Assembly (NCBI GenBank): GCA_947650285.1
Contig: CANTFL010000394.1
Coordinates: 124,001-188,000 of the forward strand
Direction of reading: 5' to 3'
From: Hyaloperonospora brassicae
Taxonomy: Eukaryota; Oomycota; Peronosporomycetes; Peronosporales; Peronosporaceae
Length of the DNA stretch: 64,000 bases
This document shows positions 31,362-41,799 of the stretch, one piece after another. Positions within the stretch are counted from its first letter, which is position 1. Every line of letters begins with the position of its first letter. A program made the position numbers and the translations under genes. A model generated the notes under the pieces. That model worked only from the letters and a program-made list of their open reading frames with translations, was not told the DNA's origin and ran no database searches.

Positions 31362-33695
31362 TTGATCACGAGCATTTATTTTCCACGTAAATCTCTTATG
31401 TCTTTTTCTGCTAAATACATCCGTTGTAAGCATTTGTTCACTCGTGTCCATGCAGCGATGTCTTTGCCCGGGTCTGCCCCCTCGCCTAACGCCGTGCTAC
31501 CGCACCCCTCAGTGTTACCGCTAATTCCGTCCGATATTACGGAGGTGTCGGTCGCCCTCACGTCTATGGTAACTTTATCCCGTCCTGGCGATGAGTTGGC
31601 CGTTGACACTTCCCCAACTTCGTAAATTCTTGCCGACCCAAGCGCGAGGACCCCTGCGTCGTAGTTTCGTCATTTCTCCCAGACCGCGGGCCAGTCGCAT
31701 TCGCGACACCTTGTATTCAACCGGATGCGACCATGAAGACCTAATCGGTGATCTCGACGGTCACGAACCCAGCAACCCCGTCGGTAAGCTCGCCGGCGGC
31801 GACCACAGCGACCCCGTCTGTGAGCTCCGCGGCGAAGGCTACAGCGCCCCCGTCTATGAGCTTGACGCCTACCTCCTCTACCACAAAGGTCTCTATTTTG
31901 TGCGCGGCCACTCCGACCGTTCCAGTCGCTCTTCCATCTGCCTCTGGGGCTGGTTCTGCCTCCATTGATCCACTTCGCTGGACATAAAATCAACGTTGGT
32001 TGAGATGAACCGTCGTATCTGACCTTGCGAAGACCGACTAACGACCATTCTAGCTCGCGCGGCCAACCGGGTCAGCCTGATTGAGCGTCTCGAGAGCCAG
32101 CTGCACGACCGCCTCCTCCTCATCCGTCGAAAAACTGAGATTATTTAGCGAGAGAGTGCAGTAATTGAACACTTGCGCTTAAAAAATTGGACATCGCTAG
32201 TCCTAGTATCCCTCCTTGTTGCACGTATGAAGATCCAGGAATTATAGTCTGATCCTCTCGAGGTGCCTTCCTTGGGAAAGAGGTCTCCGGCCGATGCTCG
32301 CTACGACCCGACGTCCACTCTCCGAAAACGATCTCTGCGGGCGTCATCCCGTGTACTGGCAGAATCTCGCAACTCTCCTAGATCTGCCGCGTCTGATTGG
32401 CCAGTCAACTTTACGCTTAGACCCGGACTCGTCGGTGGTGATTTGTCTCCGGTCACGCTATTCTGTCAAGCGACCTCTTGAGCAGCGACATCGAGGTAGT
32501 TGGGACGATCCTGGTGAAGTCGAGGGCCCTTTAGTCGGCGACTCACCAACGGCATCCAAGCTTCCAAGTACCTCATCATCTACCAAGTACGTTCCTCGTT
32601 CTACTACGACGTCGCTTATTATTTCATCGAGCGTCTCAACCTGCATGAGATTTGCGAAGTCTGACCGTTAGCCCGCCATCATATTTTTTCGAAAAATTAC
32701 AAGCTCCCCAGTTCTCACGCGATCCACTATGTCCAACCTTCCAGCGACCACGTCCATTAATCCAGCCGTTGTCTTACCGCCTTTGGCCTCTGTTACGGTT
32801 TCAGTCGCTCTGCTTGAAACGTCGTTTAAGCGAGCGATATCGGGACTGTCCGATCTTGACAGCGAGTCGAATCCGGGCATAAAGAGTACTCCGACGCCAT
32901 TGGTTGACGCGTTCGGACTCTCAACCTTTATTCACTCTCGAGTCGACCGCCGTAATTCCTCGTCTTTAATGCCCGAAGACTTGCAACCCCGAAGAAGTGG
33001 CGCCATGGTCGGAAGTCCTCTTCAGCTCGTGGTTCATTGTGACGATGGTCCCGAATGAATTACTCGACCGTCTGAAGTTATTCTGGGTCTGGTTTGGTCC
33101 ACCGGACGGTGACGTCGATCGACCCCTCGCGTGAAAGTTCTCGCTTGTCAATATATCGATGATCAAGACCCTGTTGGCCGCCGAGCCTTGGGTTGCCGCC
33201 AGAGTATCGCTTTCCTCCGTATCGTTCCGACGGGTGGGATGGTTTGCCGACTTGTTCGCCGCCTACGAGCCGTTTTATGAAGCTCGAAGTCAGACACTCT
33301 GGGAGGCAACCCACTGTCTGTTAATTTCGAAGGAGCAAGCGCGGACCAATGCCTTCCTCGCCTCCTACTACAACACCCCGAAGAAATATCAATATCGAGC
33401 GATCTAAGCGTGGAGGACCATCGGACGGTCTAATTAATCAAGGGATGGACAAGGGTCAATGCGACCTCGACATTTTCCTGGACCCATTCTTCCGCCACCT
33501 CTCGCATCCCGTTTAGTAGTGTACTGGTATTCTGGGCGTGAGGAAGGGTCGAACCCGTTCAAAATTCTTGACGCTCTCCGGATCTCCGACTCTGCGTTAC
33601 CGTGGCTCACGCAGTATCGGCTGTGTTCAAAGTCTCATTCTGGTACCTTAGTCCCTCGCATAATGAACAGGTTCGCTCCATATCATCAGACATAA
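31362..33695 (+). pseudogene. Retroelement-associated protein gene relic, second gypsy family (plus strand)
   Basis: Plus-strand frames can be followed with interruptions. The start may be MSLPGSAPSPNAVLPHPSVL near 31.46 kb. A Ser/Thr/Pro/Ala-rich stretch follows (about 31.75-31.97 kb), then a possible coiled coil (NRVSLIERLESQLHDRLLLI, about 32.07-32.13 kb) and 32,729-33,058 (SGLSDLDSESNPGIKSTPTP). A C-terminal block at 33.16-33.69 kb includes FYEARSQTLWEATH, GQCDLDIFLDPF and GREEGSNPFKILDALRISDS. The last block resembles the relic at 331-2,883, so both come from one family. It points toward the integrase relic at 34.3-35.4 kb, which lies on the other strand: the same head-to-head layout as the antisense gene of copies A-C, though the proteins show no obvious similarity. 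Function unknown. Confidence 0.45.
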
Positions 33696-33831
33696 TTTAC
33701 TTAAATACATTGTTTTCTTTCATTCATCTCTTCATTATTCATGCCGGCACCTCCTATCCTCTTTTTTGATAGTTCTTCTTCCACATCCAGTTAGTTCCGA
33801 TATAACTTGGCTTCACCCGACTTGGGCTCGC

Positions 33832-33925
33832 CTCGGGAACATAGGTCTACCGATCGGGAACCAAGTCTACTAGTAGGGGACCCAGGTCTACCGGCGAGGA
33901 AATAGATCTACCATAAAGAGACCAC
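33832..33925 (+). repeat. Minisatellite, second array of the CCCAGGTCTACCG unit
   Basis: Four to five units (AACATAGGTCTACCG, GGACCCAGGTCTACCG, AATAGATCTACC) matching the array at 30,960-31,085. Together the arrays bracket the plus-strand gene relic. Confidence 0.65.
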
Positions 33926-34299
33926 ATTCTTACTCGTGTGAGACTAGGGTCAACCTACTGGGCCTTCGAAACCCATATCGAATACTCGTGGCTTTGCATT
34001 GCCTTGAAATGATGAAGCCTATTCTGCTTGAGTTAGAGTTCCCGCGGTAAAATTACACAATTCAAATCCAATTCACCTACCCATGACGATTTTTTGTATC
34101 CTTTCCAGCGAACAAGAATTTTTCGCTGCTTTCGTCCGTATCATGCCTTCTTACTGGTATGACTCTCTAAAATCCCTTAAACTTCAAATCCGACTTCTTC
34201 CACTTCTCGCGCCCAATTATCCTCTGTCAACAATCATTCGTCGAAATTTACCCGGTCCGCTTGGTTCACTGTCATCGGGTGGTTCGAGGATCCTGGACT

Positions 34300-35440
34300 T
34301 CTTGACTCTCTTGAGCTCGGACATATGTACGATCGGGAACAACCTGTACATCGTAATCCTGGTCTCAAGTCGTACCGCATGGTCTCCTACAGGTTTTATA
34401 ACGTGGAAAGGTCCATGCCAAAGTTGGGCCAGTTTTCTAGTATGTCCTTCATTTACTCAGGTCAGGTAGAGCCGCACTTGAGTTTCTGGTTGGATCTATG
34501 GGTAGACCGCTCCTTCGTTGTTCCATTGCACTCGAGTCCGACTTGCTACTCGTAGATTCTCGTTCACCTGCTTCCTCGCTCGCTGGTGCTATAAATGGTA
34601 CTTCCACCTCCGGGGTTCAGACTCTCGACGTGCACGTTCACAACGAGTAGTGTGGCTTCTAGGTTGGACTCGGGGTGCCGACCGTCAACCAAGTATAATG
34701 TAGTTTCCTTCCCCACTCGACCATGGGCGGTACGAATTGCAAACGTCAATCGTTCTGCGAAGATTTCATAATCTCACTAGCCTACAACAGCGACATACAA
34801 CCTGACCGGTCTGGCTAAAGTCTGCACCATCCTTTAGGCCGTGTCATTGGCTTGAGGTCGATCGGCCATGGTCGCTCGTTGCCGTTGGCCTACCATTCGG
34901 TTGAACGCACGAAAGAAGTCCGAAATAAATCCCGGTTTGCGATCATGACGAATTGCTTCATTGTCACCAAAATGACGGAACACACACTCCTCGTAACCCT
35001 CGGCCACCTTCTAGGATGTCCGCGACGCACTTGCTATGTCCATGACATACCCCGTATATATCAGACCAAATTTGCAACTCTGTCCTTCCTTTGTGTGACC
35101 TTAGTAGATATGGAATGTGGTCTATCGCGATAACCTGGAAGGAGTAGGTACCTTAAACATTCCCAGGACTCTTTCCTTGTAAGGTAATTTCACCTTTCCC
35201 AGTCTCGCAATCGGTGCAGGACTCGACATACCTCTGCACGCTTCAAAAAAACACTTCTCCAGTGACACGGCCGTCGAATCCATTTATGATGACGCCCGAC
35301 CCCTTGGTGGTCTCTTCCGGACTCGTGAGGTAGCGATGGAGGAAGCCGGTTTGTATACATTTCAGTACCACCGATTTGACCATTCTGTCTTGATCTTCTA
35401 CTTCGACTTTAAGTCTATGGCATGACACCAACAATCCTTA
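34300..35440 (-). pseudogene. Integrase relic of a second Ty3/gypsy family
   Basis: Read on the minus strand, an integrase core is easily recognised despite stops: a DHIPYLLRSHKG block near 35.08 kb, KVAEGYEECVFRHFG, IRHDRKPGFISDFFRAFNRM, VGQRQRATMADRPQAN, and FAERLTFAIRTAHGRVGKET with LYLVDGRHPESNLEA near 34.7 kb. This matches the common oomycete gypsy integrase type and is unlike the integrase of copies A-C. 35,243-35,434 may be the zinc-binding region, and 34.3-34.5 kb the C-terminal domain. RT and RNase H are not seen; 35.44-35.95 kb holds nothing recognisable. Confidence 0.7.
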
Positions 35441-35955
35441 TTCTCTTATCTCGTAATCCCTGGAAATATTTTGGTACACACTGGCCGAGTCTATAGACAG
35501 GTTTCAACGATCTCTTTTCAGACATGACTTCAGATCTCGTATCCAAATATCTTCTTTTTGCGCCTTCTGAATTCGTTCCACTCTGAGTCTTTGTATCACT
35601 TCCCCTTGCATGGTCTCCCCCGAAATCTTAATAAGAGACCTCGAACTGGTCACTGCAAATAATTTTGCCGAAGGAACCTAATCTTTAGATACCAGCAACT
35701 TTGGCAATTGGTTTATTGCTGCTAGACCTACTCTCCCTTGGCCGGCGTCGACATTACCCCTTTCTGCTGGTGTAAAGCCGTGCTGTTTAGCTGATCTGCA
35801 CTCTGGTTCCAGTCCCGCCTGACATGTAAAATGATGTGGGAGGGCCACGACTTGAGTTATAGAGCCCTTGCACGTAGCGGCAATGGACCTGAGGCTCTAC
35901 ACTTAATACCTTCACGCATCTATCGTACCACTAAATTCGAGTTTGCAGCATCAGA

Positions 35956-36530
35956 CATATATTACCGGGCTGATACATATGCGTCGATCCAAAACTTGAA
36001 GGTCAACATCTTTAGGCACGGGTACTCGAGAAAGACTTCCTTTTAGGATGATCCGTCGATATTTACGTCGACATGAAGGGATTGTCGCGTTATGACGAGG
36101 ACCTGCAGGTTGCATTCGGCCATTCAAATCTGGCAGAAATGGCCATAACTAAGATTTCGGAGCTCAAGATTTGCTCCATACAAAAACTGTAACATCAGAC
36201 GTCTTTATGAGTCAACGAATACAAAACATTTGACTGTCACAAGCTCAGTTCAGGGATCGATCAGAGATATAGAAAAAACTTAAGTATCATAAGCGTATTT
36301 TTAACGCTTACGCCCTGCGAATGTGGCATATTTCGAGTTATGTGATTGCCAATGTGGTCCACGAACACACGTTGGTTTTGTTGTTTATGTAATTTTTGAA
36401 AGGTGTCCCCGTAGATACAGATGTGTTCCTCTTGAAACTAGATACAGTGAAATAAGCGACATTATGGCAAAACAGGAGGACTTCAGCCCAAAACAAGCTC
36501 ATATTGAATCTGAAACGGGGTGAATATGTA
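35956..36530 (+). pseudogene. gag: gag fragment of the first gypsy family (old)
   Basis: Base-level similarity to gag of A-C survives in pieces: the AAGGT(C/T)(A/G)ACATCT..AAG.AC.. block near 36.0 kb, GCTCAGTTCAGGGATCGATC near 36.25 kb, GAACACACGTTGG near 36.36 kb, and AAACAGGAGGACTTCAGC near 36.47 kb. No frame remains. Confidence 0.55.
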
Positions 36531-36589
36531 ATATAGCATAACTATAAATAAGAAATGATTATATAAAATTAATTTTGATGCACTTCAAG

Positions 36590-36770
36590 ACATATTGGTA
36601 TGCTTGTGGTGACAATAGGGTGTACTCATTATTCGATACCGGCCGTGATATCAACTCACTGGTTGCTGCTCGGCACGCGCGATGAGTGGTGATCAGACTT
36701 TACGATACATATTTTTACATATTGAAATATATTATAAGGATAATTTATGAAGCTAATTTACGACTTCTGC
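36590..36770 (+). repeat. LTR-like fragment of the first gypsy family
   Basis: Contains ATATCAACTCACTGGTTGCT and ACGCGCGATGAGTGGTGA, matching the conserved central block of the family LTR. Both ends are eroded. Confidence 0.5.
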
Positions 36771-36889
36771 ATTTTTCAGTATCACCAGCGATTTTGTACA
36801 GCCAGGTTAAGGACGCCCTCGCTTATGGATGTGTTTTTCTTTGTAGAAAGAACAAAGCATACCATCTGGGGAATATGCCGTCGCGAAAA

Positions 36890-37640
36890 GCAGAGGACCA
36901 ATTCGTTAAATACTACACTGATGACGCGGTGGATTGCTAAATCGGACTCGAAAAAATGTGAGTGCAAACGTTTTTTTACGTAGACTTTGTCATAATGTTA
37001 CTGTAAATCCATTTGAGCATGCAGTGGCTAACGCGGAGAGTAGTTATGTACTAATTTAATACATCGAACCATTTCTGTGGCATTTCGCTTTATTAGATGT
37101 ATACGGGATTGAGCCTACACCAACGATACGTATGCATCCTAAGTTTGACGCGGGGACCTTTTGCCCGTACTGTCAGTAAGACGCCTCTTCCGGCGGTGGA
37201 CATAGCCATTTTGCTAATTAATATCCATTATAGTCATCCGTTAACGCTATTAGATCCTAGCCTGGTATCTTAGGGAAGCGATTGATGTACGAGCTGGTAG
37301 ATCTCGTGTGTAGAGCAACCGTCATTTTGTCTTCAAGAAAAACGTGTAACTGTAGAAATCATACTCAAACAATTTTTTGCGATGCCCCTGCGCAGTCCTG
37401 GCCAGGGTCAGGAGCCCGTACCGACCATGATTTAGATCGTCGATTTACTCGAGCTCTAAGCTATTCAATTTTTGAAAATTTATCTTAATCACCTGATAAA
37501 TCAGACCACGTCTTCCTACCAGCATCATGTATGCTAATGGATTTGCGTCAAGATTGCTAGTGAATTGTTTGTTGAGATACCGCGGTGTGAAGGTACGTCG
37601 GACGAGTTACCTCTTTCTGATGGCGCGGTCATACGCTTTT
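36890..37640 (+). pseudogene. Integrase C-terminus and chromodomain fragment of the first family (old)
   Basis: Similarity to pol of A-C resumes here. Near 36.93 kb is GCGGTGGATTGC..AAT (compare the VDRQKRNADKN region), near 37.01 kb the ACTGTAAATC region, near 37.11 kb ATACGGGATTGAGCCTAC (TIELP) and CGTACTGTCAGTA. Near 37.58 kb GTCGGACGAGTTACCTC (RTSYL of the chromodomain) follows. Most of pol between gag and this point is missing. Sequence from 37.65 to 38.0 kb shows nothing. Confidence 0.5.
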
Positions 37641-37996
37641 GTACAAACTTATTAATCCTCCCCCTACTTAATTGATGACGTCATTGTTATTTTCCAACAC
37701 CATGATAAATCTCACCAATGGTTGATTATTAACATCGATAAACGATTTTAATGCTCTCGTTGAAGACTAGTACTGCCAGCAAAAGTCTAGCAGTATTCGT
37801 CATGTGGAAGACAAAAAATATAATTTAAAGTAATAAAAGTGCGATATTTACAGCGCACTGGGTTGTGTAAGTCCCTCCAACCCTACTTCGATTGCGCAGG
37901 GTTTGTCAAGAGTTGCATCAACGCCAATAAATTTTCATTATAGGAAAGTGTTTTACGCGCTTCACTTCAGCTTCACCCTTGCGTTTATATTTAACC

Positions 37997-38001
37997 GTCA
38001 A
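37997..38001. repeat. Target site duplication of copy C, left (GTCAA)
   Basis: GTCAA directly before the LTR; repeated exactly at 45,958-45,962. Confidence 0.9.
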
Positions 38002-38393
38002 TGTAACGGGGCACACCCTTGCGTAACTTAACGCAAGGGATTTGGGTGCCCCGACGGACGTACACGTGGCGAGCGAGGAAGCGTAGGTAGGGTAAAAGTA
38101 GAACTGGTATATTAATAGAATTAAGTCTTTAAACTACTGTCTCTTCGTTTGACTTAATTCAATCATACTAATATAACTGCATGTATGGTGACGTCTCGTC
38201 ACCACTCATTGCGCGCGTCTTGCGGCGATTGGTGGGTTGATATCATCACGATATAAACCAATGAACAGACCCTTTGGTCGACCCTTCAATATCACCACTT
38301 TGGTGATATTGTTTAAAGAAAAATCCATCTTTATATTCTTTATTGTCACTTTCCTTAAAGTGACAATTTCATGTAACGGGCTGCCCCGTTACA
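38002..38393 (-). repeat. 3' LTR of copy C (392 bp)
   Basis: TGTAACGGGGCA...CCCCGTTACA on the plus strand. Matches the 5' LTR of copy C and of copy A. Confidence 0.93.
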
Positions 38394-38410
38394 TCACCCC
38401 CCCCCTCAAC
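38394..38410 (-). other. Polypurine tract, copy C
   Basis: On the minus strand GTTGAGGGGGGGGGGTGA lies directly before the 3' LTR. Confidence 0.8.
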
Positions 38411-38526
38411 TGATAGTCACCGTGTGACTATCGAAAATATGGAGGCCACCCGTTGGCCACCATTGGGATAGGGAGCACTTGTTGGGTCCGTTTCATTCAC
38501 TTTCCGCTTGACCTCGCATAGTTAAC

Positions 38527-40116
38527 ATGTCTATGCGAGGTGACTCAAGACCCACACAGCCTGGTGCTGTGCAAGCCTCTGCGGCAGACGCTTCGTCGTC
38601 TGCAGCAACAGGTGCTGCAGGTGCACGCGGAACCTCACCGCGTGCGCACGATGACCCTGATGTAGAGGTCATCTACTCTGGCGAGTCAGACGTGTCTGAC
38701 TCGGGCAATGGTCCCGAGGCGTCTCGCTCACCGGCGACGCCTCAGTATTCGCCAATGCCACTGCCGAACGAGCGGACTCGTTAGTTGCATCACAGTCGGT
38801 TCGGCAGTGATGATGATGATCAGGGTGGTGAGGAATTCTATTCCTCACCACCACCGGCTCGTGCGTCTTCGCACGACTGTGATGACGATGGCGCGAGCCG
38901 TCGTCAATCTGGGAGCCGTGGTACCGACAAGGGTACCACTGTGAAGCGTGATGAGTTGAAGCCGTGGCGTTTGCCCGAACAGCTCATCAATAGCCTGTCT
39001 CACGAGATAGGCCAACACCGTTGAATACCCTTATTCGATGCAACCGAGCTTCACGGCTTGAGTTCCAGCGCGAAGAACTTTCGCGCTGAAGAAGATTTTT
39101 ATCTCGATGTCTTTCTTAGACATCGATGGTACAACAGCAACCAAAAGCGTGACAAAACATCGCTTTTGGCTGCGTGGAACGCATTCGTCCAAAACGTGAA
39201 GAATTTTGGACGAGAAGGGTGGCTCAAGAAACTTGAGGCGACACGCCTCAGGTTCGAACGGCGAACGCCAACCGGTGCTAGGTACCGGTTGCATTGTTTA
39301 TCTAGTGAGGCAGGCATTCCTTGCCTCACATGGGGAGACCCTTGTGCGAGTTGTGTTGACAACTCGCAGCGTGCACATAGGGATGTGTACTCCCTAAATT
39401 CGCCCTGGGGAAGGGCACACATCTCGGCTGAGATGCGTGACGCGATTGCAAACTTGCAATCCGTCTACAAGCGCCTAGGGCGCGTGTTTACCGATGGGCC
39501 ACAGGACTCATCGGATGGGTCTCGTCATACTGGCGGACGAGACCTTCAACATCCATCAACAGCTGATAGCGGGGCTCCCAGCTGTTCCAAGAGGGTGGAT
39601 ACCCCCGCCACTGGACGAGGTAGCTCGTCCTTGATCCTGAATCGTCACGGTGATTCAAGATACGCTCCACTAGAAAGCGTTGATCACCGTGCGCATCCAC
39701 CAAAGGATGTGGTGGAGGAGGAAAGACCTCCTCCAGATGATTCGGTTCACCATCTCGACCCTTACGAGATGGATCGCGCAATCGATGAATTGCGCGATGA
39801 CTTGAAGCACGAGTGCGACCGGCGCTACGCTTTGACTGATACCGTGCGGAAGAACCGCAAGGATCACGAGGCTGATTGGGCGAGGGATCGCGCCGATTAT
39901 GCCACGGCGCAGCTTCAGGTCGAGCGGGATGTCTGCTCCCTATTCGGCGAGCTGGCGACAGCTCGCGGGGAGATATCTCGGTTGAGTACCGAGGTATCAT
40001 ATCTGCGCGACCAGACGGATCGTCTGGAGCGCGAACGCAAGAACTTGATGGATGTTCTTGAACGTGGAGGCTATCTTCATCGGAAGAAGAAGGCTCGTAC
40101 TGACAGTACGACCTAA
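38527..40116 (+). pseudogene. Antisense accessory gene of the gypsy family, copy C (two in-frame stops)
   Basis: One frame of 529 codons plus stop on the strand opposite gag-pol, broken only by TAG at 38,782-38,784 and TGA at 39,022-39,024. The ATG at 38,527 gives MSMRGDSRPTQPGAVQASA, an Ala/Ser-rich N-terminus with an acidic patch (DDPDVEVIYSGESDVSDSG). Next is a conserved central block (KPWRLPEQLINSLSHEIGQH; RAEEDFYLDVFLRHRWYNSN; LLAAWNAFVQNVKNFGREGW). A linker follows, then a C-terminal coiled coil (EMDRAIDELRDDLKHECDRR; RLSTEVSYLRDQTDRLERER) and a basic tail (HRKKKARTD). All parts recur in copies A and B. I know no family for it. It starts about 130 bp inside the 3' LTR, so antisense transcription from that LTR could express it (inference). 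Its last 629 nt overlap the chromodomain frame of pol. Confidence 0.8.
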
Positions 40117-40720
40117 GCCTCCCCACGTAAAATATAGGATGCGTGCGCATCCTACGTGGCAATTCGAGTGTGTATGCATTGCCCTTGCGATGCAACACTC
40201 GAAATGGCCCAATGTATTTCGGCAGTAGTTTACTACTGCCGACACTAGTGACTGCATGTCCAGGTAAGTTTACCGTAGACAGTAGTACTAGGTCGTTAAC
40301 CTTAAATGAAAGAACATTTGCTCTTCCATTCTTGTCTGCGTTCCGTTTCTGACGGTCCACCGCATTTGCGATGGAGTCCTGAACGAAACGGACTACCGCT
40401 TCTCGAGTCAGCAGGAAGTTCTCTGCTGACTCATTGCTTTGTCTGGCAGTGCGCTTCGTGCGCACTGCTAAGAGATTGCTCTCTTCTTCAGCGAGGTTGT
40501 CTTCTTCCTCGCTGACATAATCGTTGGCGATGCTGAATATACCAGCATCGTCATCATCATCCGAATCAATAATAGCGTCGCCACTATTATTGAGATGATC
40601 TTCTTCATCGATGTCGACTTGATCGACATCGGCATCATACGTGACGACGTTAGCGTCGACACGTGATGAGCAAGAGCCAAAACGGTTTTTGCTCGAGCGA
40701 GTCCCTCCCCCCTTATCCAA
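39488..40720 (-). pseudogene. pol: Integrase C-terminal domain and chromodomain, copy C
   Basis: Open for 410 codons as the last part of pol. It contains an acidic spacer (VDIDEEDHLNNSGDAIIDSD), the integrase C-terminal domain (VLLSTVNLPGHAVTSVGSSK; YIGPFRVLHRKGNAYTLELP), a low-complexity linker, and a complete chromodomain at about 39,510-39,680 ([34 protein letters not shown]). The Tyr/Trp/Trp cage-type aromatics are present. It is separated from the preceding integrase core by a stop near 40.86 kb. The chromodomain lies opposite the antisense gene. Confidence 0.88.
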
Positions 40721-40857
40721 GAGTCACACTCTATAAGGGTGGGCACTCGTGGATGGCGTAGGCCATTCACGTAAAACGGTGTGTGCTGTGTTGAAGCATG
40801 CACCGCGAATTCCACCATGGGTAGGAATTCGCTCCAACTCGGAAACGAGTGGACAAG

Positions 40858-41769
40858 TCATCGAGGGATCTCTTCGAGGACAAGGTACGCACGTTCCGTC
40901 TGACCATCTGTTTCTGGATGGTCAGAAGTGGACATCTTCAACCGTGTTCCGAGAGTACGGAACACGGTTTGCCAAAATGCCGCCGTGAACCGAGGGTCAC
41001 GGTCGGATACGAGTTCACGGGGTAACCCGTGGAGTCTAAAGATCGTATCTAGAAAGACACGAGCACAACCTTGAGCCTTGATCGACTCGGGTACAGCTGC
41101 AAGATGGACCATCTTGCTGAATCGGTCAACAAACACAAGAATACCATTATTCTTGTGAGCGTCTTCGGGAAAACCGAAGACGAAGTCCATTGAAACGGAC
41201 TGCCGGCACTCTGTCGGAACAGGCAGAGGCTGCAATGGCGCACGGGATGAAGGACTAGGCTTCACCCGTTGACAAACTTCGCAAGCACGTATGTACTTGC
41301 GGACACAATGATACTGGCGGGGCCAGTAAAAGTCGCGACTTACCGTGAGGTAAGTCTTTTCTCTACCACGATGGCCGCCTGTTGGGGCATCGTGACACTC
41401 ATACATGATGCGTAAACGCAAATCATGATGAGCGGTTACGACGACACGAGACGTGTCGTCGGCAACAGCTGTATAGTACAGCAATCCGTTGCGTGCACTA
41501 TACCGATCCGATAAGGATCGGTACAAAGCTGGTAAATCCCTCATGGATTTACTGGATGGATTCACCAGATAATCCATCAATCGTAGAATATCTTTATCTT
41601 CCGCGTATGCCTTTCGTACGTCGTCGAGTAAAGGCGACGACGGCACGCTGACTGACAGCTCCGCATTAGTGGGCAAGGACTCACTATTGACTGGTGTAGT
41701 CGGCTTGAAATCGGGCTGACGTGATAACGCATCAGCGACGACATTCACTCGTCCTGGTTTGTACATCAC
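40858..41769 (-). pseudogene. pol: Integrase zinc-binding and core domains, copy C
   Basis: 303 codons open. It starts in the RNase H/integrase linker (KPGRVNVVADALSRQPDF), then the zinc-binding region (YECHDAPTGGHRGREKTYLT, ACEVCQRVKP), and the catalytic core: SMDFVFGFPED (first Asp), LVSDRDPRFTAAFW (second Asp), DGQTERAYLVLEEI (Glu). It ends at a TGA where A and B continue. Confidence 0.88.
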
Positions 41770-41799
41770 GGATAAACTGTACTCCGCGAAGAAAGACAG

